64,000 nt of DNA from Hyphomonas chukchiensis (lineage in GTDB: Bacteria; Pseudomonadota; Alphaproteobacteria; Caulobacterales; Hyphomonadaceae), in the NCBI RefSeq assembly GCF_000682695.1, contig NZ_AWFG01000030.1, positions 176,121 to 240,120 of the forward strand, read 5' to 3'. Made by a program: the position numbers and the translations under genes. Shown here piece by piece: positions 8,456 through 17,995 of this stretch (within the stretch, counting starts at the first letter, position 1; every line of letters begins with the position of its first letter). Under the pieces are notes generated by a model that made no database searches, was not told where the DNA came from, and worked only from the letters and a program-made list of their open reading frames with translations.

Positions 8456-9280
8456 ATGCAGCTTACAATCCTCGACACCGTCAACGACCCCGGCACGTCG
8501 GGCAAGACCGGTGACGACCGGGTCGGGTTCGATGCATCGGCTGGCACCGCCTGGGTATTGGACGGGGCCACCGATGTGACGGATCTCCGGCCGTTCAACC
8601 GGGCCGAAAGCGGCGCCGCCTGGGTCGCGCAAGCCCTGAGTGACCGGCTGATCATCGCGCCGCACGACGGCGAGACGGTTGAGGCCTATTTCGAACATGT
8701 CCTGTCGGATGTGCGCCAACGCGCCGTGAAGGAAACGCGCCTGCCGCTCGACAGCCTGCCGGGCGAGGCACTGCCCATCGCTTCCGGCATGTGGATGCGC
8801 CTTGAGGGCGACACAGCCACGTTCGCCTGGCTGGGTGACTGCATGGGCTTCCATCAGCGGGGCGCTGTGGTCACCGTGATCGGCTCGCCGGACAAGGCAG
8901 ATGACGAGACGGATGTGGCGCGAACGCTGCTGGCGGGCACGCCTGAGGCGAAGATGGCCCATTTGCAGGCGGCCCGGCGCCAATCGAATGAACAGGCCAC
9001 GGGCTTCGGCCTTGATCCGCGCGCGGCGGCGAACCTGCAGACGCAGGTGATGACGCTGCAGGCGGGCGACCGGATTTGCCTGATGAGTGATGGCCTCTAC
9101 CGGCTTGTCTCGCCTTACGCCACGCATACGCCGGACACATTCATGGCGCTTGTCGCAGAGGATGGGCTCGGCGCGGCGATCACGACCCTTCGGGCATTCG
9201 AGAGCACGCCGGACCGCGACATGCCCCGCCTGAAGGCGCGCGATGATTCCAGCGGTGTCTATGTTGAGATCAAGGCGTAA
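8456..9280 (+). CDS. PP2C-like protein phosphatase
   Basis: This 274-residue protein resembles PPM/PP2C phosphatases, which remove phosphate from serine or threonine using two metal ions. Likely metal-site segments are GDDRVGF (D20, D21) and VLDGATD (D36), then TFAWLGDC and DRICLMSDGLYR in the expected order. It is a stand-alone catalytic domain with no membrane or sensor part. I chose the ATG at 8456, just after the aldo/keto reductase stop, because the earlier in-frame ATG at 8426 overlaps that gene and adds ten residues that look unrelated. No partner kinase is nearby. Confidence 0.75.
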   Translation: MQLTILDTVNDPGTSGKTGDDRVGFDASAGTAWVLDGATDVTDLRPFNRAESGAAWVAQALSDRLIIAPHDGETVEAYFEHVLSDVRQRAVKETRLPLDSLPGEALPIASGMWMRLEGDTATFAWLGDCMGFHQRGAVVTVIGSPDKADDETDVARTLLAGTPEAKMAHLQAARRQSNEQATGFGLDPRAAANLQTQVMTLQAGDRICLMSDGLYRLVSPYATHTPDTFMALVAEDGLGAAITTLRAFESTPDRDMPRLKARDDSSGVYVEIKA

Positions 9281-9374
9281 GACCCGACGGGGCTGGTCTC
9301 CAGCGCATGACACCGGCATAGTGAGCTGACTGTCCGCAAGATGGCAGGCCATAAAACCCCGGGGGACATTCCAC

Positions 9375-10217
9375 ATGATGCGCTATCTGACATTGCCCGC
9401 TTTCGCGCTTCTCGCTGCTTGCGCCACGCCGACCGCCGAAGTCGCCGCCGTGCCGACGCTGGAAAAACTCTGGGTCGCCGAGAATTTCGCGGCGCCCGAG
9501 AGCGTCGCGCTCGCGCCGGATGGCAATTATCTCGTGTCGAATGTCGGCATGGGTGAAGGCGGCGCCAAGGATGGTGACGGGTTCATTTCGAAAATCTCGC
9601 CCGATGGTCAATTGATCGAGCGCTACTGGGGCGCAAAGCTCAACGGGCCCAAAGGGATCGTGATCGCGGATGGCAAGCTGTACGTCTCTGACATTGACGC
9701 GGTGATGGTGTTCGACGTGGACAAGGGCGGGCTTGGCGAAAAGATACGGGTCGAAGGCGCCGCTTTCCTGAACGACATCACGTCATGGCAGGGCGACATC
9801 TATGTTTCCGATTCCGGTACGGCCCGCATCTATCGCATTAGCGATGGCGCCGCCTCGCTCTGGCTGGAAGATGAGCGCCTGGCCGGCGTCAATGGCGTGC
9901 TGGGCGATGGCGACCGGATGCTTGTATCGACCATGAAAACGGGGTCGCTGCTAAGCGTGACGCCTGAAGGCGCAATCACCGAGATCGCCAGTGGCATGAT
10001 CAATGGCGACGGCATCGGCATCGTGCCGGGCGGCGGCTATCTCGTCTCATCATGGAGCGGACAGATCCACTATGTCGGTGAGGACGGTGCCGTCTCCAAG
10101 CTGCTCGACACGAGCGAAGAAGGCATCCAGCAGAGCGACCTCACCGAATTCGGTGACGTGGTCATCGTCCCGAACTGGACGCCGGGTACGGTGACTGCGT
10201 GGAAAGTGGTGCGCTAG
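9375..10217 (+). CDS. SMP-30/gluconolactonase-like beta-propeller lipoprotein
   Basis: This 280-residue protein starts with a signal peptide whose lipobox is LLAAC, so Cys16 should be lipidated and the protein anchored to the membrane facing the periplasm. The rest is built of repeated blocks such as PESVALAPDGNYLVSN and GPKGIVIADGKLYVSD. These are the strands of a six-bladed SMP-30/gluconolaconase/NHL-type propeller. The family includes lactonases, but metal ligands cannot be assigned by eye, so a binding role is equally possible. It is followed at six bases by the convergent grpE gene. Confidence 0.75.
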   Translation: MMRYLTLPAFALLAACATPTAEVAAVPTLEKLWVAENFAAPESVALAPDGNYLVSNVGMGEGGAKDGDGFISKISPDGQLIERYWGAKLNGPKGIVIADGKLYVSDIDAVMVFDVDKGGLGEKIRVEGAAFLNDITSWQGDIYVSDSGTARIYRISDGAASLWLEDERLAGVNGVLGDGDRMLVSTMKTGSLLSVTPEGAITEIASGMINGDGIGIVPGGGYLVSSWSGQIHYVGEDGAVSKLLDTSEEGIQQSDLTEFGDVVIVPNWTPGTVTAWKVVR

Positions 10218-10223
10218 TAGGGC

Positions 10224-10859
10224 CTAGTTAGCCCCGCCGGCGCTGACGGCCACCATCGCAGCCCGCAGAGTGCGCTCACCGATTTTCCAGCCGGGCTGGA
10301 AGACCGACGCGATCGTGCCGGACGGCTGGTCTGACGGGATTTGCGCCACGGCCTGGTGCAGGTTCGGGTCGAACACGGCGCCGGGGGCGGCGTCGATGGG
10401 CTTCACGCCATGGCGGCCGAGCGCGGTCTCCAGTTCCTTGGCGGTCATCTCGATGCCGCTGAGCAGGTTATTGCCGGCATCGGAAAGGTTCGCGCGGTCT
10501 TCATCGGGCAGGGCGGCAAGGGCACGCGCGAGATTGTCCGACACGCTGAGCAGGTCACCGGCGAAACGCTCGATGGCATAGACGCGGGCTTCAGAAATCT
10601 GGCGCTCGGCGCGCTTGCGCGTATTGTCGAGGTCGGCGAGCGTGCGCAGCAGCTGTTCGCGCAGCTCGTCCTTCTCGATTTTCAGGCGCATGGCTTCCTG
10701 TTCCGGGGACATTTCGGAATCGGCTTCGGCTTCCATTGTCTCGGCGGCCTGCGCGCGCGCATTTTTCAGCATCGCATCGGCGGCCGCCTTGAGGTCAGCC
10801 TTTGATGCGTTTGGATCGATGTCGGCGGTCTCGCCGTTCTTGGTCTCGTCGCTCATCAC
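10224..10859 (-). CDS. grpE: nucleotide exchange factor GrpE
   Basis: This 211-residue protein releases ADP from DnaK during the chaperone cycle. It has an acidic, alanine-rich N-terminus, a long coiled coil (about 50-110, including [16 protein letters not shown]) and the C-terminal beta domain with the [10 protein letters not shown] and [20 protein letters not shown] signatures. The start overlaps the stop of hrcA by four bases, so it is translationally coupled in an hrcA-grpE operon. Its client dnaK lies 3.2 kb downstream on the same strand. Confidence 0.97.
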   Translation of the reverse strand: MMSDETKNGETADIDPNASKADLKAAADAMLKNARAQAAETMEAEADSEMSPEQEAMRLKIEKDELREQLLRTLADLDNTRKRAERQISEARVYAIERFAGDLLSVSDNLARALAALPDEDRANLSDAGNNLLSGIEMTAKELETALGRHGVKPIDAAPGAVFDPNLHQAVAQIPSDQPSGTIASVFQPGWKIGERTLRAAMVAVSAGGAN

Positions 10860-11944
10860 TTCCCATCCTTCGTGCGCCGGGCGGCGAGGATTTCGCCGAT
10901 CACCTTCGCGGTATAATCCACCATCGGTATCACGCGGGCATAATTCAGCCTTGTGGGGCCGATGACGCCCAGCGCGCCGATGACATGTTTTGCGCCTCCC
11001 ATATAGGGGGCAACGATGACACTTGAACCCGAAAGCGGAAAAAGCTGGTTCTCTGCGCCAATAAACAGGCGAACCCCGTCGGCCTCGCGTGTCGTATCGA
11101 GGATATCGAGCAGGGACTGCTGCCGTTCAAGCTCGTTGAACAGCTGGCGCACACGGTCGAGGTCCCCTGCAGCCTTGGCATCCTCCAGCAGGTTGGCGCG
11201 TCCGCGTATGATCAGCGACCGGCCACGGCCCGGCGAGTCCCCGCTCCATTGGGCGAGGCCTTCCTCCACGAGCGATGACGCAGCCGCATCGAGCGCGGCG
11301 CGGTGCGAGCGGATTTCCGCGCGCACATCCACGGCCGCCTCGGCCAGTGTGCGGCCCTTGAGGCGCGTCGAGAGATAGTTTCCGGCCTCGATCAGCGTCG
11401 TCGCGGGCAGGCCTTCGGGCACGCGCACGAGCCGGTTTTCAACATCGCCATCCTCGGTCACCAGCACGCAGAGCGCATCGCGGCCCGCCAGCGGCACGAA
11501 TTCAACATGGCGCACAGGCGTATCGCGGGTGGGGGAGGCGACGAGGCCCGCCCCGCCGGTGAGGCCGGAAAGAATGCCCGAGGCCTCGCCCAGAACGGCT
11601 TCAAGGTCGCTGCCTGCGCTGCGCAGTCGGTCCTCGATCTCGCGCTTGTCGGCGCCGGAGGGTTCGCCGATCTCGAGAAAGCCATCGACGAAGAGGCGCA
11701 GGCCCCTGTGGGTGGGCGCGCGCCCGGCGGAAATATGAGGCGCATCGAGCAGGCCAAGGTCCGTCAGGTCGGCCATGACATTGCGGATCGAGGCCGGGGA
11801 AAGGGCAATGCCGCCCTTGGAAAGCGTGCGTGAGCCGACCGGTTCGCCGGTCGACAGGTAGCCCTCGACAATCTCCTTGAAGATGTCGCGCGAGCGCTGG
11901 TCAAGGCGCTGCATAAGGGATTGGCTTTCCGGGGTCAGGACCAT
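10856..11944 (-). CDS. hrcA: heat-inducible transcription repressor HrcA
   Basis: This 362-residue protein represses chaperone genes by binding CIRCE repeats. The N-terminal winged helix is recognisable from the segments [13 protein letters not shown] and [12 protein letters not shown], followed by the sensor domain with [12 protein letters not shown] and, near the C-terminus, [20 protein letters not shown]. Length agrees with alphaproteobacterial HrcA. I found no CIRCE repeat within the window, including upstream of dnaK and of hrcA itself. Its target, probably groESL, must then lie elsewhere. Confidence 0.97.
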   Translation of the reverse strand: MVLTPESQSLMQRLDQRSRDIFKEIVEGYLSTGEPVGSRTLSKGGIALSPASIRNVMADLTDLGLLDAPHISAGRAPTHRGLRLFVDGFLEIGEPSGADKREIEDRLRSAGSDLEAVLGEASGILSGLTGGAGLVASPTRDTPVRHVEFVPLAGRDALCVLVTEDGDVENRLVRVPEGLPATTLIEAGNYLSTRLKGRTLAEAAVDVRAEIRSHRAALDAAASSLVEEGLAQWSGDSPGRGRSLIIRGRANLLEDAKAAGDLDRVRQLFNELERQQSLLDILDTTREADGVRLFIGAENQLFPLSGSSVIVAPYMGGAKHVIGALGVIGPTRLNYARVIPMVDYTAKVIGEILAARRTKDGK

Positions 11945-11986
11945 GTCTATTGATTAGGGGGCCGGGGCCCCGTGTACAATAGGGGG

Positions 11987-12700
11987 TTAGACAGTGAGGC
12001 TCGTGCCTTCGTCATGATCATCCGCCCCGCGCCACGCGAAATAGGAATAGACCACGCTGATGATCGCCGCCGCGAAGACAAGCGCCGACAGTTGCAGCGC
12101 GAGCCAGATGCCGTTCATGACGAAGGCGCCGATGAAGCCGAGCCCACCCGCAATCATGAACAGGCGCCCGGCCAGCCGATGCGTCTTTTCCCACGCCATA
12201 TCCGACGACAGGGTCCAGGGCGTGCGCACGCCGAACATGAAGCTCGGGCGCGTCTTGGGCAGGTAATTGCCCATGGCGACGAACAGGAGCGCGCAGCCGG
12301 CAATGATCCCGCGTACAATACCCGGCCCGGCTGGCGTGCCATTGATGGCGTTGATCAAAACCATGCAGGCGCCAATATGTGCTAGCGTCAGCACGATCAT
12401 CACGCCAATCCAGACCGCAATATAGGCCTTGCTGCCGACATCTATGTTTGCACCGCGCGGGTCCAGCGAGGGCGCAACAGCCAGAATTGCCGAAACAATG
12501 GCGGCGATGACAGGCACAAACGAGAACACCAGCATGACTTCCAGCCGCGTGCCGTAGCGGTTCGGCGTGCCATCCAGACTGAAGTGAACCGGGATGGGCC
12601 CTTCTGCTGGCAGCGCACTCAGCGTCCAGACCGTCGACGCCACCATGACGGCGATCATGAGCGCAGACCAGATCAGTCCGGTGCGGATGTAGGGTTTCAT
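11987..12700 (-). CDS. SdpI-family membrane protein
   Basis: This 237-residue protein has about six or seven hydrophobic helices and an N-terminal DUF1648 segment (IPVHFSLDGTPNRYG, about 36-50), followed by the SdpI domain with the MGNYLPKTRPSFMFGVRTPW stretch. In Bacillus subtilis SdpI gives immunity to the SdpC toxin and sequesters the repressor SdpR. In proteobacteria its role is not established. The start overlaps the stop of the ArsR-type regulator gene by four bases, which reproduces the sdpR-sdpI pair. No sdpC-like toxin gene is nearby. Confidence 0.85.
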   Translation of the reverse strand: MKPYIRTGLIWSALMIAVMVASTVWTLSALPAEGPIPVHFSLDGTPNRYGTRLEVMLVFSFVPVIAAIVSAILAVAPSLDPRGANIDVGSKAYIAVWIGVMIVLTLAHIGACMVLINAINGTPAGPGIVRGIIAGCALLFVAMGNYLPKTRPSFMFGVRTPWTLSSDMAWEKTHRLAGRLFMIAGGLGFIGAFVMNGIWLALQLSALVFAAAIISVVYSYFAWRGADDHDEGTSLTV

Positions 12701-12993
12701 TCTGCGGCCTCCTTCAGGTCGTCGTCGCCATTGTCACTGCCGATCAGGCCCAGCAGGGCGGTCGCGGCATCTTCCAGCACGCTCGTGTTCACGCGGTAGA
12801 GGATCTGGTTTCCCTGACGCTCGGCGGTGATCAGGTCGGCATCCTTCAGCACGGCCAGATGGCGGCTCATGGTGGGCCAACTGGAGTCGAACTCGGCGGC
12901 AAGATCCCCCGCCAGACGCGGGCCCTTGCGCAGCAGGGCAAGGATCTGCCGGCGGGCAGGATGTGCAAGGGCTTTGAACACGCTGTTTTGCAT
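12697..12993 (-). CDS. ArsR-family autorepressor (SdpR-like)
   Basis: This 98-residue winged-helix regulator has the ArsR plan: a FKALAHPARRQILALLR helix, a recognition helix with SWPTMSRHLAVLKDADLI (about 42-59) and a wing with RQGNQILYRVN. No metal-binding cysteine cluster is present, in line with SdpR rather than metal sensors. It is the first gene of a coupled pair with an SdpI-like membrane protein and has a perfect inverted repeat nine bases before its start codon. That suggests it represses its own operon. Confidence 0.88.
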   Translation of the reverse strand: MQNSVFKALAHPARRQILALLRKGPRLAGDLAAEFDSSWPTMSRHLAVLKDADLITAERQGNQILYRVNTSVLEDAATALLGLIGSDNGDDDLKEAAE

Positions 12994-13001
12994 GAATACT
13001 A

Positions 13002-13019
13002 ATTAGCTTTTTTGCTAAT
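13002..13019. promoter_or_regulatory. inverted repeat upstream of sdpR-like gene, likely operator
   Basis: ATTAGC (13002-13007) and GCTAAT (13014-13019) form a perfect six-base inverted repeat around a six-T spacer. It lies eight bases before the regulator's ATG (minus strand). A repeat of this size and place suits an ArsR-family dimer acting as autorepressor. Confidence 0.55.
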
Positions 13020-13035
13020 ATGAGTCAATAGCCGT

Positions 13036-13056
13036 GCAAAACGCTCATCCTGAGCG
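13036..13056 (-). terminator. terminator downstream of fhs
   Basis: CGCTCA (13042-13047) and TGAGCG (13051-13056) form a six-base-pair stem with a three-base loop. On the minus strand the stem is followed by TTTT. It lies 17 bases after the fhs stop codon. The stem is short, so efficiency is uncertain. Confidence 0.5.
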
Positions 13057-13072
13057 CCTTTGAGGCAGTGTG

Positions 13073-14743
13073 CTAGAAAAGCCCCTCGATCAGCCCCTGA
13101 TCGTTCAGGTGAATGTTCTCGGCGGCCGGGTGGCGGGGCAGGCCGGGCATGGTCATGATGTCCCCGCAAATGGCGACAATGAAGCCAGCGCCTGCCGAAA
13201 GCCGCACCTCGCGGAGGCGCACCGTGTGGCCTTCCGGCGCGCCGACGCGTGCAGGGTCGGTCGAGAAACTATACTGCGTCTTGGCGATGCAGACCGGCAG
13301 GTGGCCGAAACCATCTGCTTCCCAGCGGGCGAGCTGGTCGCGCACCGCGCGGGGCGCTTCGACATGGTCGGCCCGGTAAATGCGCTTGGCTACGGTCTCG
13401 ATCTTGTCGAACAGGGGCATGTCATCCGGATAGAGCGTGCGGAACTCAGCCGGTTTTGTCGCCAGCGTCTCTGTCACGATACGCGCGAGCGCTTCGGCGC
13501 CCCGGCCACCCTCTGCCCAGTGCGTGCAGAGCGCCACGGGCACGCCAACCTTGGCGCAATAGGCTTCCACGGCATCAATCTCGCCTTCGGTATCGCTGGT
13601 GAACCGGTTGATCGCCACCACGACTGGCAGGCCATATTGCTGCAGGTTCTCGATATGCCGCCCGAGATTGCTGAGCCCGTCATTCAAGGCTTCATAGCTA
13701 ACACTGGCCAGCTCACTCTTGGCGAGTCCGCCATGCATTTTCAGCGCCTTCACCGTGGCGACCAGCACAGCGGCATCCGGTTTCAGGCCCGCCTGGCGGC
13801 ACTTGATGTCGAAGAATTTCTCGGCGCCGAGGTCTGCGCCAAAGCCGGCCTCGGTCACGACATAGTCCGCCATTTTCAGCGCCGTCTGCGTCGCGATCAC
13901 GGAATTGCAGCCATGGGCGATATTGGCGAACGGCCCGCCATGGATGAGGCAGGGATTGTTCTCCAGCGTCTGCACGAGGTTGGGCAGGATCGCATCCTTC
14001 AGCAGGGCCATCAGCGCGCCCGTCGCCTTGATGTCGGCGCAGGTGACGGCCGTGCGGTCGCGCCGATAGCCGACGATGATGCGGTCGAGGCGTTGCTCCA
14101 GGTCAGCGGCATCCGTCGCGAGGCAGAGGATTGCCATGATCTCGGAGGCGACGGTGATGTCGAAGCCGCTCTCCATGGTTGCGCCATTGGCCGGGCCGCC
14201 AAGGCCGGTGACCACACTGCGCAGGTTGCGGTCATTCATGTCCAGCACGCGGCGCCAGGTCACACGGCTGGCTTCAAGGCCGCTGGCGGCGCCCCAATGG
14301 ATATGATTGTCCACCATGGCGGCCAGCAGGTTGTGCGCCGACGTGATGGCGTGGAAATCGCCCGTGAAGTGGAGGTTGATGTCCTCCATCGGCACGACCT
14401 GCGCATGGCCGCCGCCCGCCGCGCCGCCCTTCATGCCGAAACAGGGGCCAAGCGAGGGCTCGCGCAGGCAGAGGAGGGTGTTGGCGCCGATCCGGTTCAT
14501 CGCATCGGCGAGGCCGACGCTGGTCGTCGTCTTGCCTTCGCCGGCCGGTGTCGGGTTGATCGCAGTCACGAGGATCAGCTTGCCGTCAGGCTTTGCGCCG
14601 AGGCCCGAGAGGTAATGCGCGGCGATCTTCGCCTTGTCATGGCCATACGGGATCAGGTCTTCTAGCGGGATGCCGAGCCGGGCGCCGATTTCGGTGACAG
14701 GCTGCTTTGTCGCCGCCCGGGCGATCTCGATATCACTGGCCAT
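13073..14743 (-). CDS. fhs: formate--tetrahydrofolate ligase
   Basis: This 556-residue enzyme makes 10-formyl-tetrahydrofolate from formate, tetrahydrofolate and ATP. It has the P-loop TPAGEGKTT (65-73) and the downstream [19 protein letters not shown] and [12 protein letters not shown] segments typical of Fhs. I chose the ATG at 14743 with a GAGGGGG ribosome site seven bases upstream; the longer open frame to 14836 adds 31 unrelated residues and would run into the rph leader. The gene is divergent from rph. Neither folD nor other one-carbon genes are adjacent. Confidence 0.95.
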   Translation of the reverse strand: MASDIEIARAATKQPVTEIGARLGIPLEDLIPYGHDKAKIAAHYLSGLGAKPDGKLILVTAINPTPAGEGKTTTSVGLADAMNRIGANTLLCLREPSLGPCFGMKGGAAGGGHAQVVPMEDINLHFTGDFHAITSAHNLLAAMVDNHIHWGAASGLEASRVTWRRVLDMNDRNLRSVVTGLGGPANGATMESGFDITVASEIMAILCLATDAADLEQRLDRIIVGYRRDRTAVTCADIKATGALMALLKDAILPNLVQTLENNPCLIHGGPFANIAHGCNSVIATQTALKMADYVVTEAGFGADLGAEKFFDIKCRQAGLKPDAAVLVATVKALKMHGGLAKSELASVSYEALNDGLSNLGRHIENLQQYGLPVVVAINRFTSDTEGEIDAVEAYCAKVGVPVALCTHWAEGGRGAEALARIVTETLATKPAEFRTLYPDDMPLFDKIETVAKRIYRADHVEAPRAVRDQLARWEADGFGHLPVCIAKTQYSFSTDPARVGAPEGHTVRLREVRLSAGAGFIVAICGDIMTMPGLPRHPAAENIHLNDQGLIEGLF

Positions 14744-14834
14744 GTGGCCCCCTCTTGTCATCTCTGGTGCCGGTCCGGTGTAGACAGGCGCGGGAAAACC
14801 CGCAATCAGGCGGCACAGAAAAGAGGACCTCGCC

Positions 14835-15560
14835 ATGACAGACCTTATCCGCCCTTCGGGCCGCGCCTTCGATCAGTTGCGCGAGATAACGCTCGAGACC
14901 AGTGTGACAAGGTATGCCGAGGGATCGTGCCTTGCGAAGTTCGGCAACACGCATGTCCTCTGCACCGCAAGCTGGGAAAAGGGTGTTCCGGGCTGGATGA
15001 AAGGCAAGGGGGCAGGCTGGGTAACGGCTGAATACGGCATGCTGCCGCGCGCCACGCACACACGTGGCCGCCGCGAAGCCGCTGCCGGCAAACAGTCCGG
15101 CCGCACGCAGGAAATCCAGCGCCTGATCGGCCGTTCGCTTCGTTCCGTCGTTGACCTCGCTGCCCTCGGCGAAAACCAGGTCACGATCGACTGTGACGTC
15201 CTGCAGGCCGATGGCGGCACGCGCACCGCTTCCATCACCGGCGGCTTCGTGGCGCTGGCGCTCGCCTGCCGCTACCTGAAGTCCGAAGGCGTCATCAAGA
15301 TGGACCCGATCCTGAAACAGGCCGCCGCCATTTCCGTCGGCGTCTACCAGAACCATCCCGTGCTCGACGTCGACTATCCCGAAGACAGCCAGGGCGAAGC
15401 CGACATGAATGTCGTGATGAGCTCCGACGGCGGCTTCATCGAAGTGCAGGGTACAGGCGAGGAACGCCCGCTGACCCGCAAGGAGCTCGACGAGATGCTC
15501 CGCCTTGCCGAAATGGGCTGCAACAACCTGTTCGAAGCGCAGAAGGCGGCGCTCGCCTAG
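14835..15560 (+). CDS. rph: ribonuclease PH
   Basis: This 241-residue phosphorolytic 3'-to-5' exoribonuclease trims the 3' ends of tRNA precursors. It starts [14 protein letters not shown] and contains the [13 protein letters not shown] segment, the arginine-rich [14 protein letters not shown] stretch, and [14 protein letters not shown]. The last includes the phosphate-binding GTRTA loop. Length matches the family. In many alphaproteobacteria rph is adjacent to and divergent from hrcA and followed by rdgB and hemW. Here hrcA is 2.9 kb to the left and rdgB 3.3 kb to the right. Confidence 0.97.
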   Translation: MTDLIRPSGRAFDQLREITLETSVTRYAEGSCLAKFGNTHVLCTASWEKGVPGWMKGKGAGWVTAEYGMLPRATHTRGRREAAAGKQSGRTQEIQRLIGRSLRSVVDLAALGENQVTIDCDVLQADGGTRTASITGGFVALALACRYLKSEGVIKMDPILKQAAAISVGVYQNHPVLDVDYPEDSQGEADMNVVMSSDGGFIEVQGTGEERPLTRKELDEMLRLAEMGCNNLFEAQKAALA

Positions 15561-16000
15561 TTGCGTGGTTCCATGTTCGGCAGGCCAAACATGGCCAGCT
15601 GAAGGCTCTTGGCGATGCGCTCTGCCCGTTCCATGAAATAGGGGATTGCTTCGGGGCTGGGTGCCGTATCTTCCAGCGTTTCCCGAAACAGGCCAAGCCA
15701 TGTCTGGAAGTGCGCGGCATCCACGCCGGTCAGCTTTGCATGTGCGGGCACCGGCTTGCCGGTATAGCGCCCGGCATTCATGGCAACCGAGGCCCAGAAG
15801 TCTTTCATCCGGGCGAGATGCGGTCCCCAATTGTCGCCGATCTCCTTCTCGAAGATCGGACCAAGATCCGCGTCAGCCCGCACGCGGGCATAGAAGGTCT
15901 CAACGAGGTCTGAAATATAGGCGTCATCGATACCCATTCGATCCGCATTGCGCTGGATTTCGCGGCGGCGTTCTTCGGCGGTACGCAAGATATGGTTCAT
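15557..16000 (-). CDS. group III truncated haemoglobin
   Basis: This 147-residue protein resembles group III truncated globins, which bind haem and may handle oxygen, nitric oxide or peroxide. Seen are [23 protein letters not shown] (in shorter runs here), a [17 protein letters not shown] segment and PVPAHAKL, where His87 is the likely proximal haem ligand. I chose the ATG at 16000, preceded by GGAAGAG seven bases upstream, over a longer frame starting at 16048. It is convergent with rph, overlapping its end by four bases. Confidence 0.85.
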   Translation of the reverse strand: MNHILRTAEERRREIQRNADRMGIDDAYISDLVETFYARVRADADLGPIFEKEIGDNWGPHLARMKDFWASVAMNAGRYTGKPVPAHAKLTGVDAAHFQTWLGLFRETLEDTAPSPEAIPYFMERAERIAKSLQLAMFGLPNMEPRN

Positions 16001-16066
16001 GCTGTCTCTTCCATGGCGCGCCAGCCTATAGCCGGAGTGAACGACCACCGGAATAAGGGGGATGCC

Positions 16067-16855
16067 CTATATGTCCCCGAAGGCATAGGCATCCATCATC
16101 AGCGCGCCATAGGTCGAGCTGTGGTGGATGCGGCGCGCGGTTCCGCCACCGGCGCCCATGGCCACGAAGAGCGGCAGGATATGATCCATTGTCGGGTGGT
16201 TGTCGCTTCCATGCGGCGCCTGCTCCACGGCCTTTAACACGCTTTCTGTATCGCCCGCTTCAAGATGCGCATCCATCCAGTCGGCAAAGGCTGTCACCCA
16301 GGCTGGCGGCGGACTGTCGATCCGGAAACCACCAGAAAAGACGGCGCGCAGGTTATGCGTCAGGCTGCCTGATCCTATGATCAGCACGCCGCGCTCGCGC
16401 AAGGGCGCCAGCGCCTCGCCCAGCCTGAAGTGCCATTCGGGTGTCTCCGCCATGTTGATGGACAGCTGGATCACCGGGATATCTGCCTCAGGGTACATCA
16501 GCCGCAATGGCACCCATGCGCCATGGTCGAACCCGCGTGCGGGATCGCCGCCAGCCTCAAAGCCGGCAGCCCGCAGCAGGGAGGCTATCTCGGCTGCGCG
16601 TACCGGGTCGCCCGGCGCCGGATAGGTCATGCGGTAAAGTTCGTCCGGAAAGCCGCCGAAATCATGGATCGTCTCTGGCCGCGCACCGGAGGTCAGCGTC
16701 GGGCGTCTGGCATCGTAGTGAGCCGAAATCACCAGAATGGCGTGCGGGCGCTCATAGGCTTCGCCGAGGCCTGCGAGGAAATCCCGTGCGGGGCTGGGGT
16801 CCAGGCCGATGCTCGGGGCACCATGGGATATGAAAAGAGCGGGGAAGGGGGGCAT
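16067..16855 (-). CDS. ygiD: DODA-type extradiol dioxygenase (YgiD-like)
   Basis: This 262-residue enzyme belongs to the class III ring-opening dioxygenases related to plant DOPA 4,5-dioxygenase and Escherichia coli YgiD. Likely metal ligands and catalytic histidines are H11 (FISHGAPS), H46 (SAHYDA), H111 (DHGAWVPL), H167 (SLTHNLR) and H220 (DNHPTMDHILPL). I chose the ATG at 16855, where similarity begins (MPPFPALFISHG), rather than the frame start at 16897. The natural substrate in bacteria is not known. It follows the truncated globin on the same strand (66 bp upstream in transcription order). Confidence 0.85.
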   Translation of the reverse strand: MPPFPALFISHGAPSIGLDPSPARDFLAGLGEAYERPHAILVISAHYDARRPTLTSGARPETIHDFGGFPDELYRMTYPAPGDPVRAAEIASLLRAAGFEAGGDPARGFDHGAWVPLRLMYPEADIPVIQLSINMAETPEWHFRLGEALAPLRERGVLIIGSGSLTHNLRAVFSGGFRIDSPPPAWVTAFADWMDAHLEAGDTESVLKAVEQAPHGSDNHPTMDHILPLFVAMGAGGGTARRIHHSSTYGALMMDAYAFGDI

Positions 16856-16958
16856 GAAAAGGGCCTTCTCGATTAAGCCCTCAAGATGGGGAGACACCGG
16901 CTGGCCTCACAATCCCCGGTCCGTGAATAGCACTTATGCCATGTGAAAACAGGGGCCG

Positions 16959-17384
16959 TCAGGGCTGGCTCTCGGCCCAATAGGCGGCGCTGCCTTCGGG
17001 CATTTTCGTCAGCACATCGGCAAAGGCAGTGCGGTCGACATTCAGGTGCAGGGCGTTCGCGACGGCTGTGATGGCATCGTCGGGAGAGAGATTGTGCTGC
17101 GATCGCACCGACTGCACTTCACGGGTCAGGTCTGCCCGCGGGCCAAAGGGAAGAACCGGTTCCGGGCGCCAGTTCTCGACGAACAGGGCGCGCAGGCAGG
17201 GCGGCAGCACGCCTGCAAATTCGAGAACCTGTGCGGGGGTCAATCGCCGCCGGAAAACCTGCAGCACGGAATCAACCATTGTGTAAGTCTGGTGGCTTGT
17301 CTGCAGCATGGCGGCCTGCTGGGCATCCTTCAGGAAGGCGTAGAAATCTTCCGCAGAATGCTTGTACTCGCGCGGGACAGTCAC
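16959..17384 (-). CDS. DUF2267 family protein
   Basis: This 141-residue soluble protein fits DUF2267, a helical family of unknown role, by its AYTMVDSVLQVFRRRLTPAQV-type helix (here seen as TMVDSVLQVFRRRLT), the LPPCLRALFVENW segment and a second repeat with DDAITAVANAL. I chose the GTG at 17384 because a strong GGAGG lies five bases upstream; the longer open frame to 17447 lacks a ribosome site and adds a low-similarity leader. It sits between the dioxygenase and creA genes, all on the minus strand. Confidence 0.7.
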   Translation of the reverse strand: MTVPREYKHSAEDFYAFLKDAQQAAMLQTSHQTYTMVDSVLQVFRRRLTPAQVLEFAGVLPPCLRALFVENWRPEPVLPFGPRADLTREVQSVRSQHNLSPDDAITAVANALHLNVDRTAFADVLTKMPEGSAAYWAESQP

Positions 17385-17454
17385 TTTTACCTCCGCAGGC
17401 TGACAGCCCAAATCTGCGCTTGATCCGGTCAGGCTGCAATCCGCCAAAATGCCG

Positions 17455-17946
17455 CTAGTTGCTGGTCGGCTTTCCGCGTTCCCAGGTCACTTCGCGGCCA
17501 TAGAGCGGCACGGTCGAGAGGCTCATCTTGGCCGAGCCATTGGTGATCTTCCGGCTGAACGACACATACATCAGGCTGTCGCTGTCGACATCATAGATGC
17601 GGCGCACGGCGAGCTGCTTGAAGATCAGGCTCTGGTTCTGGTCGAACACTTCCTCGCCCGACTTGTCGAGATCGATATTGCGCACCGTGACAGGCCCGGT
17701 CTGCAGGCAGGAGATCGAGGAATTGGACGGGTTCTCAAACCAGTTGCCCTTGCCGACCCGGTCCCAGAATCCGCGGTCGAAATAGGAGAGGTGGCAGATC
17801 ACGCCATCCACCTTGGGGTCTGTCAGCGACTTGATCTTGATCTCGTTGCCGACCCAGTCATTCTTGAATTCGCCGACTTCATTGTCCTTGCCTCCACAGG
17901 CGGCAAGCAGGCAGAGGGCGGCGACGGCAATGGATGCAGTTTTCAT
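17455..17946 (-). CDS. creA: CreA-family lipoprotein
   Basis: This 163-residue protein belongs to the CreA family, periplasmic proteins of unknown function. The signal peptide ends in the lipobox LLAAC, so Cys17 should be lipidated. The mature part carries the family stretches KNDWVGNEIKIKSLTDPKV and GVICHLSYFDRGF, a conserved cysteine pair, and an SRKITNGSAKMSLSTVPL ending. I chose the ATG at 17946, where the signal peptide begins; the frame open to 18078 overlaps the HTH gene. Standard CreA has a signal peptide but not always a lipobox. Confidence 0.85.
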   Translation of the reverse strand: MKTASIAVAALCLLAACGGKDNEVGEFKNDWVGNEIKIKSLTDPKVDGVICHLSYFDRGFWDRVGKGNWFENPSNSSISCLQTGPVTVRNIDLDKSGEEVFDQNQSLIFKQLAVRRIYDVDSDSLMYVSFSRKITNGSAKMSLSTVPLYGREVTWERGKPTSN

Positions 17947-17995
17947 GTGGCCTCTACGTGGCGAAGGGCCGCTTGTTCCGTCAAGGGATCGCCGC

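Noticed and set aside
13070..14665. A 531-codon plus-strand frame opposite fhs
   Set aside because: Shadow of a certain housekeeping gene, with no ribosome site or domain.
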